64,000 bases of DNA. It comes from Amycolatopsis echigonensis. GTDB taxonomy: Bacteria; Actinomycetota; Actinomycetes; Mycobacteriales; Pseudonocardiaceae. Position numbers and translations under genes: made by a program. Below the pieces are notes generated by a model. That model did no database searches and had not been told where the DNA came from. It worked only from the letters and a program-made list of their open reading frames with translations. Every line of letters begins with the position of its first letter. Position 1 is the stretch's first letter. Positions 51,051 to 59,371 of this stretch are shown in pieces. Location of the stretch: NCBI RefSeq assembly GCF_014174495.1, contig NZ_JACJHR010000005.1, forward strand, positions 62,001 to 126,000. Reading direction: 5' to 3'.

Positions 51051-52460
51051 GTGTTCCTCACCGTCACCACCACCCACCAGCCCGCTTCCGACCTGGGGTT
51101 CCTGCTGCACAAGCACCCCGGCCGGGTGCAGTCGTTCGAGCTTTCCGCCGGGCAGGCGCACGTCTTCTACCCCGAAGCGTCCGACGAACAGTGCACCGCC
51201 GCGCTGATGCTCGAGGTCGACCCGGTGGTGCTGGTGCGCGGCAAGGCGGGCTCGGGCGACGGGTTCACGCTGGGCCAGTACGTGAACGACCGTCCCTACG
51301 CGGCGTCGAGCCTGCTTTCGGTGGCGTTGAAGGAAGTTTTCCGCACCGCGCTCACCGGCCGGTGCAAGGCGCGTCCCGAGCTGGCGGCCCGCCCGATTCC
51401 GCTGGACATCCGGGTGCCCGCCTGTCCGGGCGGCGATGAGCTGGTGCGCCGGATGTTCGAACCGCTCGGCTGGACCGTCGAGGCCGCGGCGCTCCCGCTC
51501 GATCCGCAGTTCCCGCAGTGGGGCGATTCGCGCTATGTCGACCTGCGGCTCACCGGCGAAGTCCGGGTGGCTGACGCCCTCAACCACCTCTACGTGCTGC
51601 TGCCGGTCCTGGACAACGCGAAGCACTACTGGGTCAGCGAGGACGAGATCGACAAGCTTCTGCGCGCCGGCGGCGACTGGCTTGCCGGGCATCCCGAAAA
51701 GGAGCTGATCACCCGCCGCTACCTCGCGCACCGCCGGTCCTTGACGACCGCCGCGTTGACCCGGCTGGCCGAGGTGGACGATTCGGAGCCCGAGGAGCTC
51801 GACAACGCGCTCGCCGAGCCCGCCGTCCTCGAAGCGCCGGACCGGCCGGTTCCGCTGGCCGAGCAGCGGCGCGGCACGATCATGGCCGTGCTCCGGTCGC
51901 TGGACGCGCGCTCGGTCGGCGATTTCGGCTGCGGCGAGGGCGCGCTGGTGCGCGACCTGCTGGCCGAGCGGTCGGTGGAGCGGATCGTGGCCGCGGACGT
52001 CTCGGCTCGCGCGCTGCGGGTCGCGGCGCGGAAGCTGCGGCTGGAGCGGATGTCCGAAAGGGAGCGGGCCAGGCTGGAACTGCTGCAGTCCTCGCTCACC
52101 TACCGCGACGACCGGCTCGCCGGCCTCGACGCGGCGGTGCTGATGGAGGTCATCGAGCACGTCGACCCGCCGCGGCTCGAAGCGCTGGAGCGCACGGTGT
52201 TCGAGTTCGCCGCGCCGCGCGCGGTCGTCGTGACCACGCCCAACAGCGAGTACAACGTGCGTTTCGAGTCGCTGCCCGCGGGCAAGTTCCGGCACCGGGA
52301 CCACCGTTTCGAATGGACTCGCGCCGAGTTCCGCGCGTGGGCCGACCGGGTCGCGAGCAGTTACGGCTACGGCGTGCGGACCCTGCCGGTCGGTTCCGAA
52401 GATCCCGAAGTCGGTCCGGCGACGCAGCTCGCCCTGTTCACGAAAGGCGGTGCGGCATGA
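51051..52460 (+). CDS. hen1: Hen1 3'-terminal RNA ribose 2'-O-methyltransferase
   Basis: A 469-residue two-domain RNA-repair methyltransferase. The N-terminal part (residues ~1-250, VFLTVTTTHQPASDLGFLLH) is the bacterial Hen1-specific domain. The C-terminal Rossmann methyltransferase carries VGDFGCGEGALVRDLLAE, then MEVIEHVDPPR and FRHRDHRFEWTR. With GTG 51051 as start, E366, E369, H370 and H418 fall at the numbers I know for the metal site of Clostridium thermocellum Hen1; ATG 51033 is the alternative start. It methylates RNA ends so that the repaired junction resists re-cleavage. It is coupled to Pnkp by ATGA. Confidence 0.94.
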   Translation: MFLTVTTTHQPASDLGFLLHKHPGRVQSFELSAGQAHVFYPEASDEQCTAALMLEVDPVVLVRGKAGSGDGFTLGQYVNDRPYAASSLLSVALKEVFRTALTGRCKARPELAARPIPLDIRVPACPGGDELVRRMFEPLGWTVEAAALPLDPQFPQWGDSRYVDLRLTGEVRVADALNHLYVLLPVLDNAKHYWVSEDEIDKLLRAGGDWLAGHPEKELITRRYLAHRRSLTTAALTRLAEVDDSEPEELDNALAEPAVLEAPDRPVPLAEQRRGTIMAVLRSLDARSVGDFGCGEGALVRDLLAERSVERIVAADVSARALRVAARKLRLERMSERERARLELLQSSLTYRDDRLAGLDAAVLMEVIEHVDPPRLEALERTVFEFAAPRAVVVTTPNSEYNVRFESLPAGKFRHRDHRFEWTRAEFRAWADRVASSYGYGVRTLPVGSEDPEVGPATQLALFTKGGAA

Positions 52461-55012
52461 GCGCGCTGGAGATCCCCGACCTGTGCCTCGTCGTGCTGGT
52501 CGGCGCGAGCGGGTCCGGCAAATCGACGTTCGGCCGCGCGCAGTTCAAGCCGACCGAGGTGATTTCGTCGGACTTCTGCCGGGGGCTGGTGTCCGACGAC
52601 GAGAACGACCAGTCGGCGACCAAGGACGCGTTCGACGTCCTGAACTACATCGTCGGCAAACGGCTCGCCGCCGGACGGCTGACCGTGGTCGACGCGACCA
52701 ATGTGCAGCCCGACTCGCGCAGATCGCTGGTCGCGCTGGCCAAGGAGCACGACGTGCTGCCGGTGGCGATCGTGCTGGACCCGCCGGAATCGCTGTGCGT
52801 CGCGCGCAATGCCGAACGCGCGGACCGGAACTTCGGCGCGCAGGTGATCCGGCGGCAGCGGGACCAGCTGCGCCGCGGGTTGCGCAGCCTGCGGAAGGAG
52901 GGCTTCCGGACGGTGCACGTGCTGCGCACCCCGGAGGAGATCTCCGCAGCGGCGATCACGCGCGTCCCGCTGTACAACGACTTGCGGCACGAGACCGGGC
53001 CGTTCGACATCGTCGGCGACATCCACGGCTGCCGCGCCGAACTCGAAGCGCTGCTCGCCGAACTCGGCTACGCCATCGAGCGCGACGACCAGGGCCGCGC
53101 GATCGGGGCTCAGCATCCGGAGCGACGGGCGGTGTTCGTCGGCGATCTCGTCGACCGCGGCCCGGACACGCCGGGCGTGCTGCGGCTCGTCATGGGCATG
53201 GTGCGCGCGGGAAATGCCTTCTGCGTCACCGGAAATCACGAGCACAAGCTGCTGCGTGCGCTGCACGGCCGGAATGTGCAGGTCACGCATGGCCTCGCGG
53301 AGTCGCTGGCGCAGCTCGAGGCCGAGACAGCCGAATTCCGGGCTGAGGCGCGGGAATTCATGGACGGCCTGATCAGCCACTACGTCCTGGACGGCGGAAA
53401 GCTGGTCGTCGCGCACGCGGGGATCACCGAACGCTTCCAGGGCCGCGCGTCCGGCCGGGTGCGGAGCTTCTGCATGTACGGGGAGAGCACCGGCGAGACC
53501 GACGAATTCGGCCTGCCGGTGCGCTATCCGTGGGCCAACGAGTACCGGGGCCGCGCGATGGTCGTCTACGGCCACACCCCGGTGCCCACACCGGAATGGG
53601 TCAACAACACCCTGTGCCTGGACACCGGCTGCGTGTTCGGCGGAGCGCTCACGGCGTTGCGGTATCCGGAAAAGGAGATCGTCTCCGTCCCGGCGGCCGA
53701 GGTCTACTACGAGCCCGCCAAACCGTTCCCCGCCAACCCGGCGGCTGCCGAACCCGTCGCGCGCCGCGACCCGGGAGTTCTCGACGTCGCCGACGTTCTG
53801 GGCCGCCGGGTGATCGAGACCGCTTACCAGAAGCGGATCGGCGTCCGGGAGGAGAACGCGGCCGCGGCGCTGGAGGTGATGTCGCGCTTCGCGATCGATC
53901 CGCGCTGGCTGGTTTATCTGCCGCCGACCATGTCGCCGGTCGCCACCGCGACGGCCGACGGGCTGCTGGAACATCCGGACCAGGCGTTCGAGTACTTCCG
54001 CGCGGAGGGCGTGGATTCCGTGGTGTGCGAGGAAAAGCACATGGGTTCGCGCGCGGTCGCGCTCGTCTGCCGGTCGCTCGACGCCGCCCGGGCGCGCTTC
54101 GGCGCACCGGGCGACGCACTCGGCGCCGTGTGGACGCGTACTGGCCGGCACTTCTTCACCGAAGCGCTGACGGCCGAAGCGGTCGAGCGGATCCGCGCGG
54201 CCGCGGAAAAGGCTGGTCTGTTCGACGAACTCGGCTCAGACTGGCTGCTGCTCGACGGAGAACTGTTGCCGTGGAGCGTGAAGGCCGAGCAGTTGCTGCG
54301 CGAGCAGTACGCCGCGGTCGGCGCTGTTGCCCGCTCGGCGCTCCCGGCCGCTGCCACCGCGCTGGCCGCCGCGGACGAGTCGGGCCTCGACGTCTCGGCC
54401 TTGCTGGAGCGCACCCGTTCCCGCGCGGCCAACGCGGACGCGTTCGCCCAGTCGTACCGCCGCTATTGCTGGCCGACCGACGGCCTCGACGGCGTACGCT
54501 TCGCGCCCTTCCAGGTGCTGGCGTCCGCGGGCCAGGCCCATCACCAGCGATCCCACGATTGGCACCTCGCGCTGGCGGACCGGCTCGTCGAAAGCAGCGA
54601 CGGCTTCCTCGCCCCGACCGGACGCTTGCCGGTCAACACCACCGACCCCGCCTCAGTCGCGGCGGCAGTCGACTGGTGGACCGAGCTCACCGCGCGGGGC
54701 GGCGAGGGCATGGTCGTCAAACCGGCCGCCAACCTGGTCCGCGGCTCGCGCGGGCTGGTGCAGCCGGGGTTGAAGGTCCGCGGACGGGAGTACTTGCGGA
54801 TCATCTACGGCCCCGACTACACCGAGGAGCGCCACCTGTCCCGGCTGCGGCAGCGAGGCCTCGGCCACAAGCGCTCGCTGGCGCTGCGGGAGTACGGCCT
54901 CGGCCTCGAAGCACTGGACCGGCTCGCCCGCGACGAGCCGACGTGGCGCGTGCACGAATGCGTTTTCGCCGTGCTGGCACTGGAATCCGAGCCGGTCGAC
55001 CCTCGCTTGTAG
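52457..55012 (+). CDS. pnkp: polynucleotide kinase-phosphatase-ligase (bacterial Pnkp)
   Basis: An 851-residue trifunctional RNA-repair enzyme. The N-terminal kinase holds the P-loop VGASGSGKST (16-24) and Asp39. The central binuclear phosphatase has FDIVGDIHGC (~187) with GDLVDRGPDTP and TGNHEHK. The C-terminal adenylyltransferase has the EEKHMGSRAV motif with Lys527 as the AMP acceptor, plus EGMVVKPAANLV near the end. Pnkp and Hen1 form a complex that repairs ribotoxin-cleaved tRNA. The start overlaps Hen1's stop by 4 bp. The matching hairpin 55048-55095 terminates this operon. Confidence 0.95.
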   Translation: MSALEIPDLCLVVLVGASGSGKSTFGRAQFKPTEVISSDFCRGLVSDDENDQSATKDAFDVLNYIVGKRLAAGRLTVVDATNVQPDSRRSLVALAKEHDVLPVAIVLDPPESLCVARNAERADRNFGAQVIRRQRDQLRRGLRSLRKEGFRTVHVLRTPEEISAAAITRVPLYNDLRHETGPFDIVGDIHGCRAELEALLAELGYAIERDDQGRAIGAQHPERRAVFVGDLVDRGPDTPGVLRLVMGMVRAGNAFCVTGNHEHKLLRALHGRNVQVTHGLAESLAQLEAETAEFRAEAREFMDGLISHYVLDGGKLVVAHAGITERFQGRASGRVRSFCMYGESTGETDEFGLPVRYPWANEYRGRAMVVYGHTPVPTPEWVNNTLCLDTGCVFGGALTALRYPEKEIVSVPAAEVYYEPAKPFPANPAAAEPVARRDPGVLDVADVLGRRVIETAYQKRIGVREENAAAALEVMSRFAIDPRWLVYLPPTMSPVATATADGLLEHPDQAFEYFRAEGVDSVVCEEKHMGSRAVALVCRSLDAARARFGAPGDALGAVWTRTGRHFFTEALTAEAVERIRAAAEKAGLFDELGSDWLLLDGELLPWSVKAEQLLREQYAAVGAVARSALPAAATALAAADESGLDVSALLERTRSRAANADAFAQSYRRYCWPTDGLDGVRFAPFQVLASAGQAHHQRSHDWHLALADRLVESSDGFLAPTGRLPVNTTDPASVAAAVDWWTELTARGGEGMVVKPAANLVRGSRGLVQPGLKVRGREYLRIIYGPDYTEERHLSRLRQRGLGHKRSLALREYGLGLEALDRLARDEPTWRVHECVFAVLALESEPVDPRL

Positions 55013-55047
55013 ACAGTCGCATCGGCGAAGTCCAGGCCGCATACAGA

Positions 55048-55095
55048 GAACCGGTGCGCTTCCGCAGTGCCGACACCGCGGAAGCGCACCGGTTC
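55048..55095. terminator. bidirectional terminator, 18-bp perfect stem
   Basis: Arms GAACCGGTGCGCTTCCGC and GCGGAAGCGCACCGGTTC are exact complements with a 12-nt loop. It sits between Pnkp (ends 55012) and the convergent membrane gene (ends 55103) and is the strongest hairpin in the window. Confidence 0.88.
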
Positions 55096-55102
55096 CGATC
55101 CG

Positions 55103-55576
55103 TCAGGCGGTATACGGCGACCGCTGCTCCAACGACGGGCTCACGTCCGGATGTCGACCCTCCTGGCCCGGCACCGGCGTGACTGTCGGAGCCTGCAGAT
55201 CCGCCTCCGCCCGGCGCGCCACGCGCTCGTCGCGATGCGCGATGGCGTCGGCCACGTCCTGCTCGCCGCGGATCCGGGCCAGCGCGCCCAGCGTCGCCGC
55301 GTGGGCCAGCGCCAGGATCAGCAGCAGCACGCCGAGGCGTCCGACGACGCCCGGCAGGTCGCTCCCGCCGATGTCGACGGTCGAGATCAGGGCCAGGATG
55401 CCCAAGGTCCCCAGGTGGAACAACACGGTCACCAGCCGGGTCATCGAGGCGCCGGCTCCAGGGTCCCCGTAGGCGTTCGCGAGGTAGCGGCGGCCGCTGC
55501 GGTAGATGATCTGGCCGTCCACCAGGACCAGCGCTATCCCGATCGCGAGGAACGAGAGGTATGCGTTGGTGCTCAT
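55103..55576 (-). CDS. membrane protein of unknown function, 157 aa
   Basis: A protein with hydrophobic segments at residues ~5-22, ~47-67 and ~80-100 (YLSFLAIGIALVLVDGQIIY, LVTVLFHLGTLGILALISTV, GRLGVLLLILALAHAATLGA) and a charged C-terminal tail. Not recognised. A SigB/SigF-like promoter sequence, GTTT-N15-GGGTAA, lies 40 bp upstream of the start. AAGGAGCACC ribosome binding site. Confidence 0.8.
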   Translation of the reverse strand: MSTNAYLSFLAIGIALVLVDGQIIYRSGRRYLANAYGDPGAGASMTRLVTVLFHLGTLGILALISTVDIGGSDLPGVVGRLGVLLLILALAHAATLGALARIRGEQDVADAIAHRDERVARRAEADLQAPTVTPVPGQEGRHPDVSPSLEQRSPYTA

Positions 55577-55615
55577 GCCGGGTGCTCCTTTCCCTGCCGT
55601 GCTCCGGTCCCCCGG

Positions 55616-55640
55616 TTACCCGTCGTGCCGTCCCGGAAAC
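55616..55640 (-). promoter_or_regulatory. SigB/SigF-like promoter candidate
   Basis: Read on the minus strand: GTTT (55640-55637), 15 nt, GGGTAA (55621-55616). The spacing and sequence match the general-stress sigma factor consensus GTTT-N15-GGGTAA seen in actinobacteria. It would start transcription ~30 bp before the membrane gene. Confidence 0.6.
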
Positions 55641-55675
55641 GGGCCGTTCGGGTGCTCCCGGGCACGTCCGGCGGT

Positions 55676-55701
55676 GATTGGCCCGCCGCCGGGCGGGGTA
55701 A
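55676..55701 (+). promoter_or_regulatory. SigB/SigF-like promoter candidate, anti-sigma gene
   Basis: GATT (55676-55679), 16 nt, GGGTAA (55696-55701), just before ATG 55712. Weaker than the previous element, since the -35 is GATT and spacing is 16. The predicted transcript would have an extremely short leader. Confidence 0.45.
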
Positions 55702-55711
55702 CCCGGAGAAC

Positions 55712-56146
55712 ATGCCTCAGCGCGATGCGGACGGAACGGATGTGCTGACCGCGGCCGCGCCCTTGGTCGAACTGCGCCTGCCGGCGAACGGGCAACTGCT
55801 GTTCCTGGCCAGGCTGGTGGCCGAAGACGTCGCGGGCTCGGCCGAGTTCACCCTCGACGAGGTGGCCGATCTCCGGCTGGCGGTGGAGGAGGCGGTCGCG
55901 GCACAGGCGCGCCGGGCGGACGAGGGCGCGGTGCTGGAGTGCTCGTTCCGCTGCTCCGGCCGGATGACGGTCACCGTCGCCACCACCTCGTCCTGGGCGT
56001 TCCCGCCCGGGCCGGACGAGGTCGGCTGGCACATCCTGCGCGCGGTGACCGATTCGCTCGACGCCTGGACCGAACCCGCGCCCGGCGCGGACGGCTGGCG
56101 GCTGTGCGTCGAATTCGCCATGGAGCCGTTCCCCGAAGAGCCCTGA
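55712..56146 (+). CDS. anti-sigma regulatory factor-like ATPase (HATPase_c_2)
   Basis: A 144-residue protein. FTLDEVADLRLAVEEAVAAQ resembles the N-box helix (with DEV.DL.LAVEEA) of RsbW/SpoIIAB-type anti-sigma kinases. The later G-box region is short and unusual (TTSSWAFPPGPDEVGWHILR, AVTDSLDAWTEPAPGADGWR), so kinase activity is doubtful. No sigma factor gene is in the window. It probably controls a stress sigma factor or its antagonist through partner switching with STAS proteins such as 59372-59773 (inference). Confidence 0.8.
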   Translation: MPQRDADGTDVLTAAAPLVELRLPANGQLLFLARLVAEDVAGSAEFTLDEVADLRLAVEEAVAAQARRADEGAVLECSFRCSGRMTVTVATTSSWAFPPGPDEVGWHILRAVTDSLDAWTEPAPGADGWRLCVEFAMEPFPEEP

Positions 56147-56180
56147 GTTTCGCTTCCGCCCGAACGGGAATCCAGGCCGT

Positions 56181-56780
56181 ATGCGCCGAGTGGACGAACT
56201 CCTCGCCGAGCACGGCACGACGTTCGCCGAGGAAGCCGGGATCAAGCTGGCCGACAAACCGCAGCCGCTGTACCGGTTGCTGGTGCTCACCACATTGCTG
56301 TCAACGCGGATCAGCGCCGACATCGCCGTCGCCGCCGCGCGCGAGCTGTCGCGTTCGGGCTGGCGCTCCCCGGCTGCGATGCGCGATTCCACGTGGCAGC
56401 AACGCGTTGACGCCCTCGGCCGCGCGCACTACGTCCAGTACGACGAAAGCACCGCGCAGCACCTCGGCGAAGGCGCCGAGTTCATTCGCGACCAGTATCG
56501 CGACGACCTGCGCCGCATGGCCGACGCCGCCGACGGCGATCCGCAGCGGCTCGAGAAGCTCATCACCGAGTTCCCCCGGATCGGCCCTACCGGCGCGCAG
56601 ATCTTTTGCCGCGAGGCACAGGCGGTGTGGCCGTGGCTGCGTCCGTACTTCGACCGCAAAGCCTTGGACGGCGCGAAGAAAGCCGGTCTGCCCACCGACC
56701 CGAAACGCCTGGCGAAACTGGTGCCCGGGGACGAGGCCCGGCTGGCGGCGGCGCTCGTTCGGCGGAGCCTGCAGCGCTAA
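56181..56780 (+). CDS. HhH-type endonuclease/glycosylase-like protein
   Basis: A 199-residue helix-hairpin-helix protein: LLVLTTLLSTRISADIAVAA, ALGRAHYVQYDESTAQHLGE, LITEFPRIGPTGAQIFCREA. The 'LSTRISADIAVAAARELSR' and 'FPRIGPTGAQIF' pieces are the positions of the helical DNA glycosylase fold. No Fe-S cysteine cluster and no clear catalytic Lys/Asp pair as in endonuclease III, so enzyme activity is uncertain. It overlaps the convergent universal stress gene by 4 bp. Confidence 0.82.
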   Translation: MRRVDELLAEHGTTFAEEAGIKLADKPQPLYRLLVLTTLLSTRISADIAVAAARELSRSGWRSPAAMRDSTWQQRVDALGRAHYVQYDESTAQHLGEGAEFIRDQYRDDLRRMADAADGDPQRLEKLITEFPRIGPTGAQIFCREAQAVWPWLRPYFDRKALDGAKKAGLPTDPKRLAKLVPGDEARLAAALVRRSLQR

Positions 56781-57697
56781 CCCGGGTGTTCCTCGACGCC
56801 CTCCCGCACGATCGCGACCGGACACGGTGCGTGATAGGCCATCGCATGGCTCACCGAACCGAGGAACGCGCCCCGCAACGCACCGCGCCCGTGGCCGCCG
56901 ACCACCAGCAGCGTCGCCGCTTCCGCGTGGTCCAGCAGCACCTCGGCCACGCTTCCGAGCGCGACCTCCCGTCGCACCACGACATCCGGATGCCGCTCGG
57001 CGAGACCGGTGAGCGATTCCGCGAGCAGCCGCTCGCCCTCGTCCAGCGGGCTCTGCTGCCCCTCGCCGCCGGAGCGGGCCGGGCCGAAGACGTCCTCCGG
57101 CGGCTCCGACCACACGTGCACCGCGTGCAGGGTGCAGCCGTGCCGGTCGGCGAAGTCGTACGCGTACCGCACCGCCGCGACGCTGGCCGGCGACCCGTCC
57201 ACCCCGACGACGACCCGCCGGGCTTTCTCCGCCGCCGCACGCACCACGACGACCGGACGCGCGCTCGTGTGCACGACCTGCGAGGCCGTCGACCCGAGCA
57301 GCAGCCGGGGCAGTGCGCCGCGCCCCGACGCGCCGACCACGATCAGCTCCGCCCGCCGCCCGATGTCCGCCAGCTCCCAGCTCGCCCGCCCGAACCGCAC
57401 CCGGGTGCGCACCGGCAGCCCGGGCCGCTTCCGGCCGACCTCGGCGGCGACCTCGGCCAGCTCCTTCTCCGCGTAGTCCACAACGGACTGATCGGGCACG
57501 ATCTCGCCCGTGACCGGGGTGATCACCCCGGGGACGAAGTCCACGTTCGGCATCGGCAACGTCATCGTCCGCACGACCACCAGGCACGTCCCGAGCGCCT
57601 CCGCCTCGGCGGCGGCCCAGTCGACGGCCAGGCGGGCGCCCTCGGAACCGTCGTCCCCGACCACGACTCCCGGCTCGGCCTGGTTCGCTTCGTCCAT
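56777..57697 (-). CDS. tandem universal stress protein (UspA)
   Basis: A 306-residue protein with two Usp domains. ATP-binding G-x2-G-x9-G(S/T) motifs are visible in each: VVGASGRGALPRLLLGST (first) and VVGGHGRGALRGAFLGSV (second). Stress-adaptation role. The upstream region has GATT-N16-GGGTAC, a general-stress sigma-like promoter, and a proline-rich 49-aa gene. It is convergent with the HhH gene, overlapping by 4 bp. Confidence 0.94.
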   Translation of the reverse strand: MDEANQAEPGVVVGDDGSEGARLAVDWAAAEAEALGTCLVVVRTMTLPMPNVDFVPGVITPVTGEIVPDQSVVDYAEKELAEVAAEVGRKRPGLPVRTRVRFGRASWELADIGRRAELIVVGASGRGALPRLLLGSTASQVVHTSARPVVVVRAAAEKARRVVVGVDGSPASVAAVRYAYDFADRHGCTLHAVHVWSEPPEDVFGPARSGGEGQQSPLDEGERLLAESLTGLAERHPDVVVRREVALGSVAEVLLDHAEAATLLVVGGHGRGALRGAFLGSVSHAMAYHAPCPVAIVREGVEEHPG

Positions 57698-57734
57698 CGC
57701 CGGCCTCCGTTCGCGTTCGGCGCTTTCCCGGGAA

Positions 57735-57760
57735 GTACCCGGTCGCCTCGCGCGGCAATC
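57735..57760 (-). promoter_or_regulatory. SigB/SigF-like promoter candidate, universal stress gene
   Basis: Minus-strand reading gives GATT (57760-57757), 16 nt, GGGTAC (57740-57735). It is 37 bp upstream of the stress-protein start. Confidence 0.45.
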
Positions 57761-57794
57761 GGGCGCGGCGACGCGGTCAGCACTGTCAGCGCGG

Positions 57795-57944
57795 TCAGCG
57801 CGGTTCGGGCGGGACGGGCGGCTCCGGCGGAGGCAGCGGACCCGGCCCCGGACGCGGCGGCGGGGCGGGCTCCGGCGGGAACGGCGGCACCGGCTCCGGC
57901 GGCGACGGGACGGGCTCCGGTCCAGGCGGCACGGGGTGCACCAT
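57795..57944 (-). CDS. proline-rich 49-residue small protein
   Basis: Too short for usual ORF cut-offs. ATG 57944 is preceded by AAGGAG at seven bases. The protein is MVHPVPPGPEPVPSPPEPVP followed by PFPPEPAPPPRPGPGPLP and PPEPPVPPEPR: about half proline with regular PEP/PPEP repeats. Such sequences form extended polyproline helices. It lies upstream of the universal stress gene in the same direction; a GTGT-N16-GGGTAG promoter candidate is upstream (57987-58012). Function unknown. Confidence 0.65.
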   Translation of the reverse strand: MVHPVPPGPEPVPSPPEPVPPFPPEPAPPPRPGPGPLPPPEPPVPPEPR

Positions 57945-58171
57945 GACGGGCTCCTTCCTCAGTCGGCTCGAGTCCTCCGTACCCGGCTACCCCGCCGGCC
58001 AGTGCCGGACACGTCGGGATCGCGGGTCCGCCCGTGGGGTGCCGCAAGGAAAACCGAGCCCGTGCTCCGTATCGCGCCACCGCTGCTCAGCGGGCAAAAC
58101 CGGCGCCCGCCTCCCGGACACGCTCGGCCCGGGCCGCTGTCGCGAGCAACGCGGCGCGAACGCTCCCGCCG

Positions 58172-59218
58172 TCACACCGGGTCCGGCTCGCCCATCTCCG
58201 AAACCGGTCCGTCCAGCTCGACGTGCCGGGACGCGAGCGTCCCCGCCAGGTGCACCAGCTTCACGTTGAGCTGCTGCGAAGTGCGGCGCAGCAGGTCGAA
58301 CGCCTCCTCCGCGTCCAGTCCCCGGCGCGCCATGATGATGCCCTTGGCCTGGCCGATCACGTCCCGGCTGTCCAGCGCGCGGCGCAGCTGGGCCTGGTTC
58401 AGCTCGCTGCGGGTCACCGCGTCCGTTTCGGCGACCGCGAGGGTCGCGTGGCTGGCCAGGAGCTGCACGACGTCGTGGTCGGCGTCGGCCAGTCCGCCCG
58501 GGGCGCGGGAATAGAGGTTGAGCGCGCCGGAGAACCGCGACACGTCGACCAGCGCGGTCGCCAGCACCGAACGCCAGCCCAGCTCCGCCACCGCCGGGGA
58601 CCACCGCGGCCACTGCTCGTCCTCGCGCAGGTCGGGGGCTTCGAGGAATTCGGGGCGGTCCGGCAGCGCGGCGTCGTGGCACGGGCCTTCGCCGAGCTTG
58701 TACTGCAGCTGGTCCAGCTCGGCGGCCTTCTCGTCGGTGTAGGCGGCGGTGTGGAAGTCGCCGTCCGGCCCGCGCAGGGTGATCGACACCAGTTCGGCGG
58801 CGGGCACCAGCGACGCGGTCCCGTCCACGATCACCTGCAGGACGTCGCCGACCGTCGGCGCGGCCAGGAGCATCTCGGTGAGCGACCGGAACTGCTCGCC
58901 GGACGGCCGCAGCGATTCGTCTTCGAGGGCCAGGGCCGCGGACGCCGAATCGGAGACCGGGACCCCCTCCTTTTCGAGCACCTGGCGGGCCACGGCGCCC
59001 TCCCGGCAGGCGAACACCGCTTCGCTCGGCTGGGCGGTCTCGCGCAGCGCCGAGAGGTCTTCCCGGGAGAACGAGGTCAGCTCGCTCAGCTCGAAGACCA
59101 CCATCCGCGGCTCCGCGGCCAGCACCTCGCCCACCTCGCCGCGCAACCCGGCCGGGTCGCCGCTCAGCCGCACCACGGCCGAGTAGTCGACCGTCCCGCT
59201 GCCACTGCCTTCCACCAT
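58172..59218 (-). CDS. STAS/GAF and ANTAR domain response protein
   Basis: A 348-residue signalling protein. The N-terminus (residues ~10-100) has STAS-like features (VFELSELTSFSREDLSALRE). A GAF domain follows at ~125-280 (LSITLRGPDGDFHTAAYTDE-type, SRFSGALNLYSRAPGGLADA). The C-terminal ANTAR domain is DSRDVIGQAKGIIMARRGLD, then AEEAFDLLRRTSQQLN. ANTAR domains bind dual hexaloop RNA to control transcription termination. Start ATG 59218 with GGGAGGG. It is in the same direction as the downstream proline-rich and Usp genes. Confidence 0.91.
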   Translation of the reverse strand: MVEGSGSGTVDYSAVVRLSGDPAGLRGEVGEVLAAEPRMVVFELSELTSFSREDLSALRETAQPSEAVFACREGAVARQVLEKEGVPVSDSASAALALEDESLRPSGEQFRSLTEMLLAAPTVGDVLQVIVDGTASLVPAAELVSITLRGPDGDFHTAAYTDEKAAELDQLQYKLGEGPCHDAALPDRPEFLEAPDLREDEQWPRWSPAVAELGWRSVLATALVDVSRFSGALNLYSRAPGGLADADHDVVQLLASHATLAVAETDAVTRSELNQAQLRRALDSRDVIGQAKGIIMARRGLDAEEAFDLLRRTSQQLNVKLVHLAGTLASRHVELDGPVSEMGEPDPV

Positions 59219-59326
59219 ACCCTCCCCGCCAGCCCGGACTGTCCCGGAGCTCCTGCCAAAATACCCGGATCCCGGACGGGCGGCAGAGCCCCCTCGCGGT
59301 TCCGCCCAGCTCGCGGGCACCGCTGA

Positions 59327-59358
59327 GCCCGGCCCCTCCGGAAACCCGGGGGCCGGGC
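59327..59358 (-). terminator. terminator after the STAS gene
   Basis: Arms GCCCGGCCCC (59327-59336) and GGGGCCGGGC (59349-59358), perfect 10-bp stem, 12-nt loop, 13 bp after the STAS stop codon. Confidence 0.65.
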
Positions 59359-59371
59359 CTGACCAGGGCGG

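Noticed and set aside
58172..59320. Earlier start of the ANTAR protein at 59320
   Set aside because: The extra 34 residues are low-complexity, and ATG 59218 has a GGGAGGG ribosome binding site.
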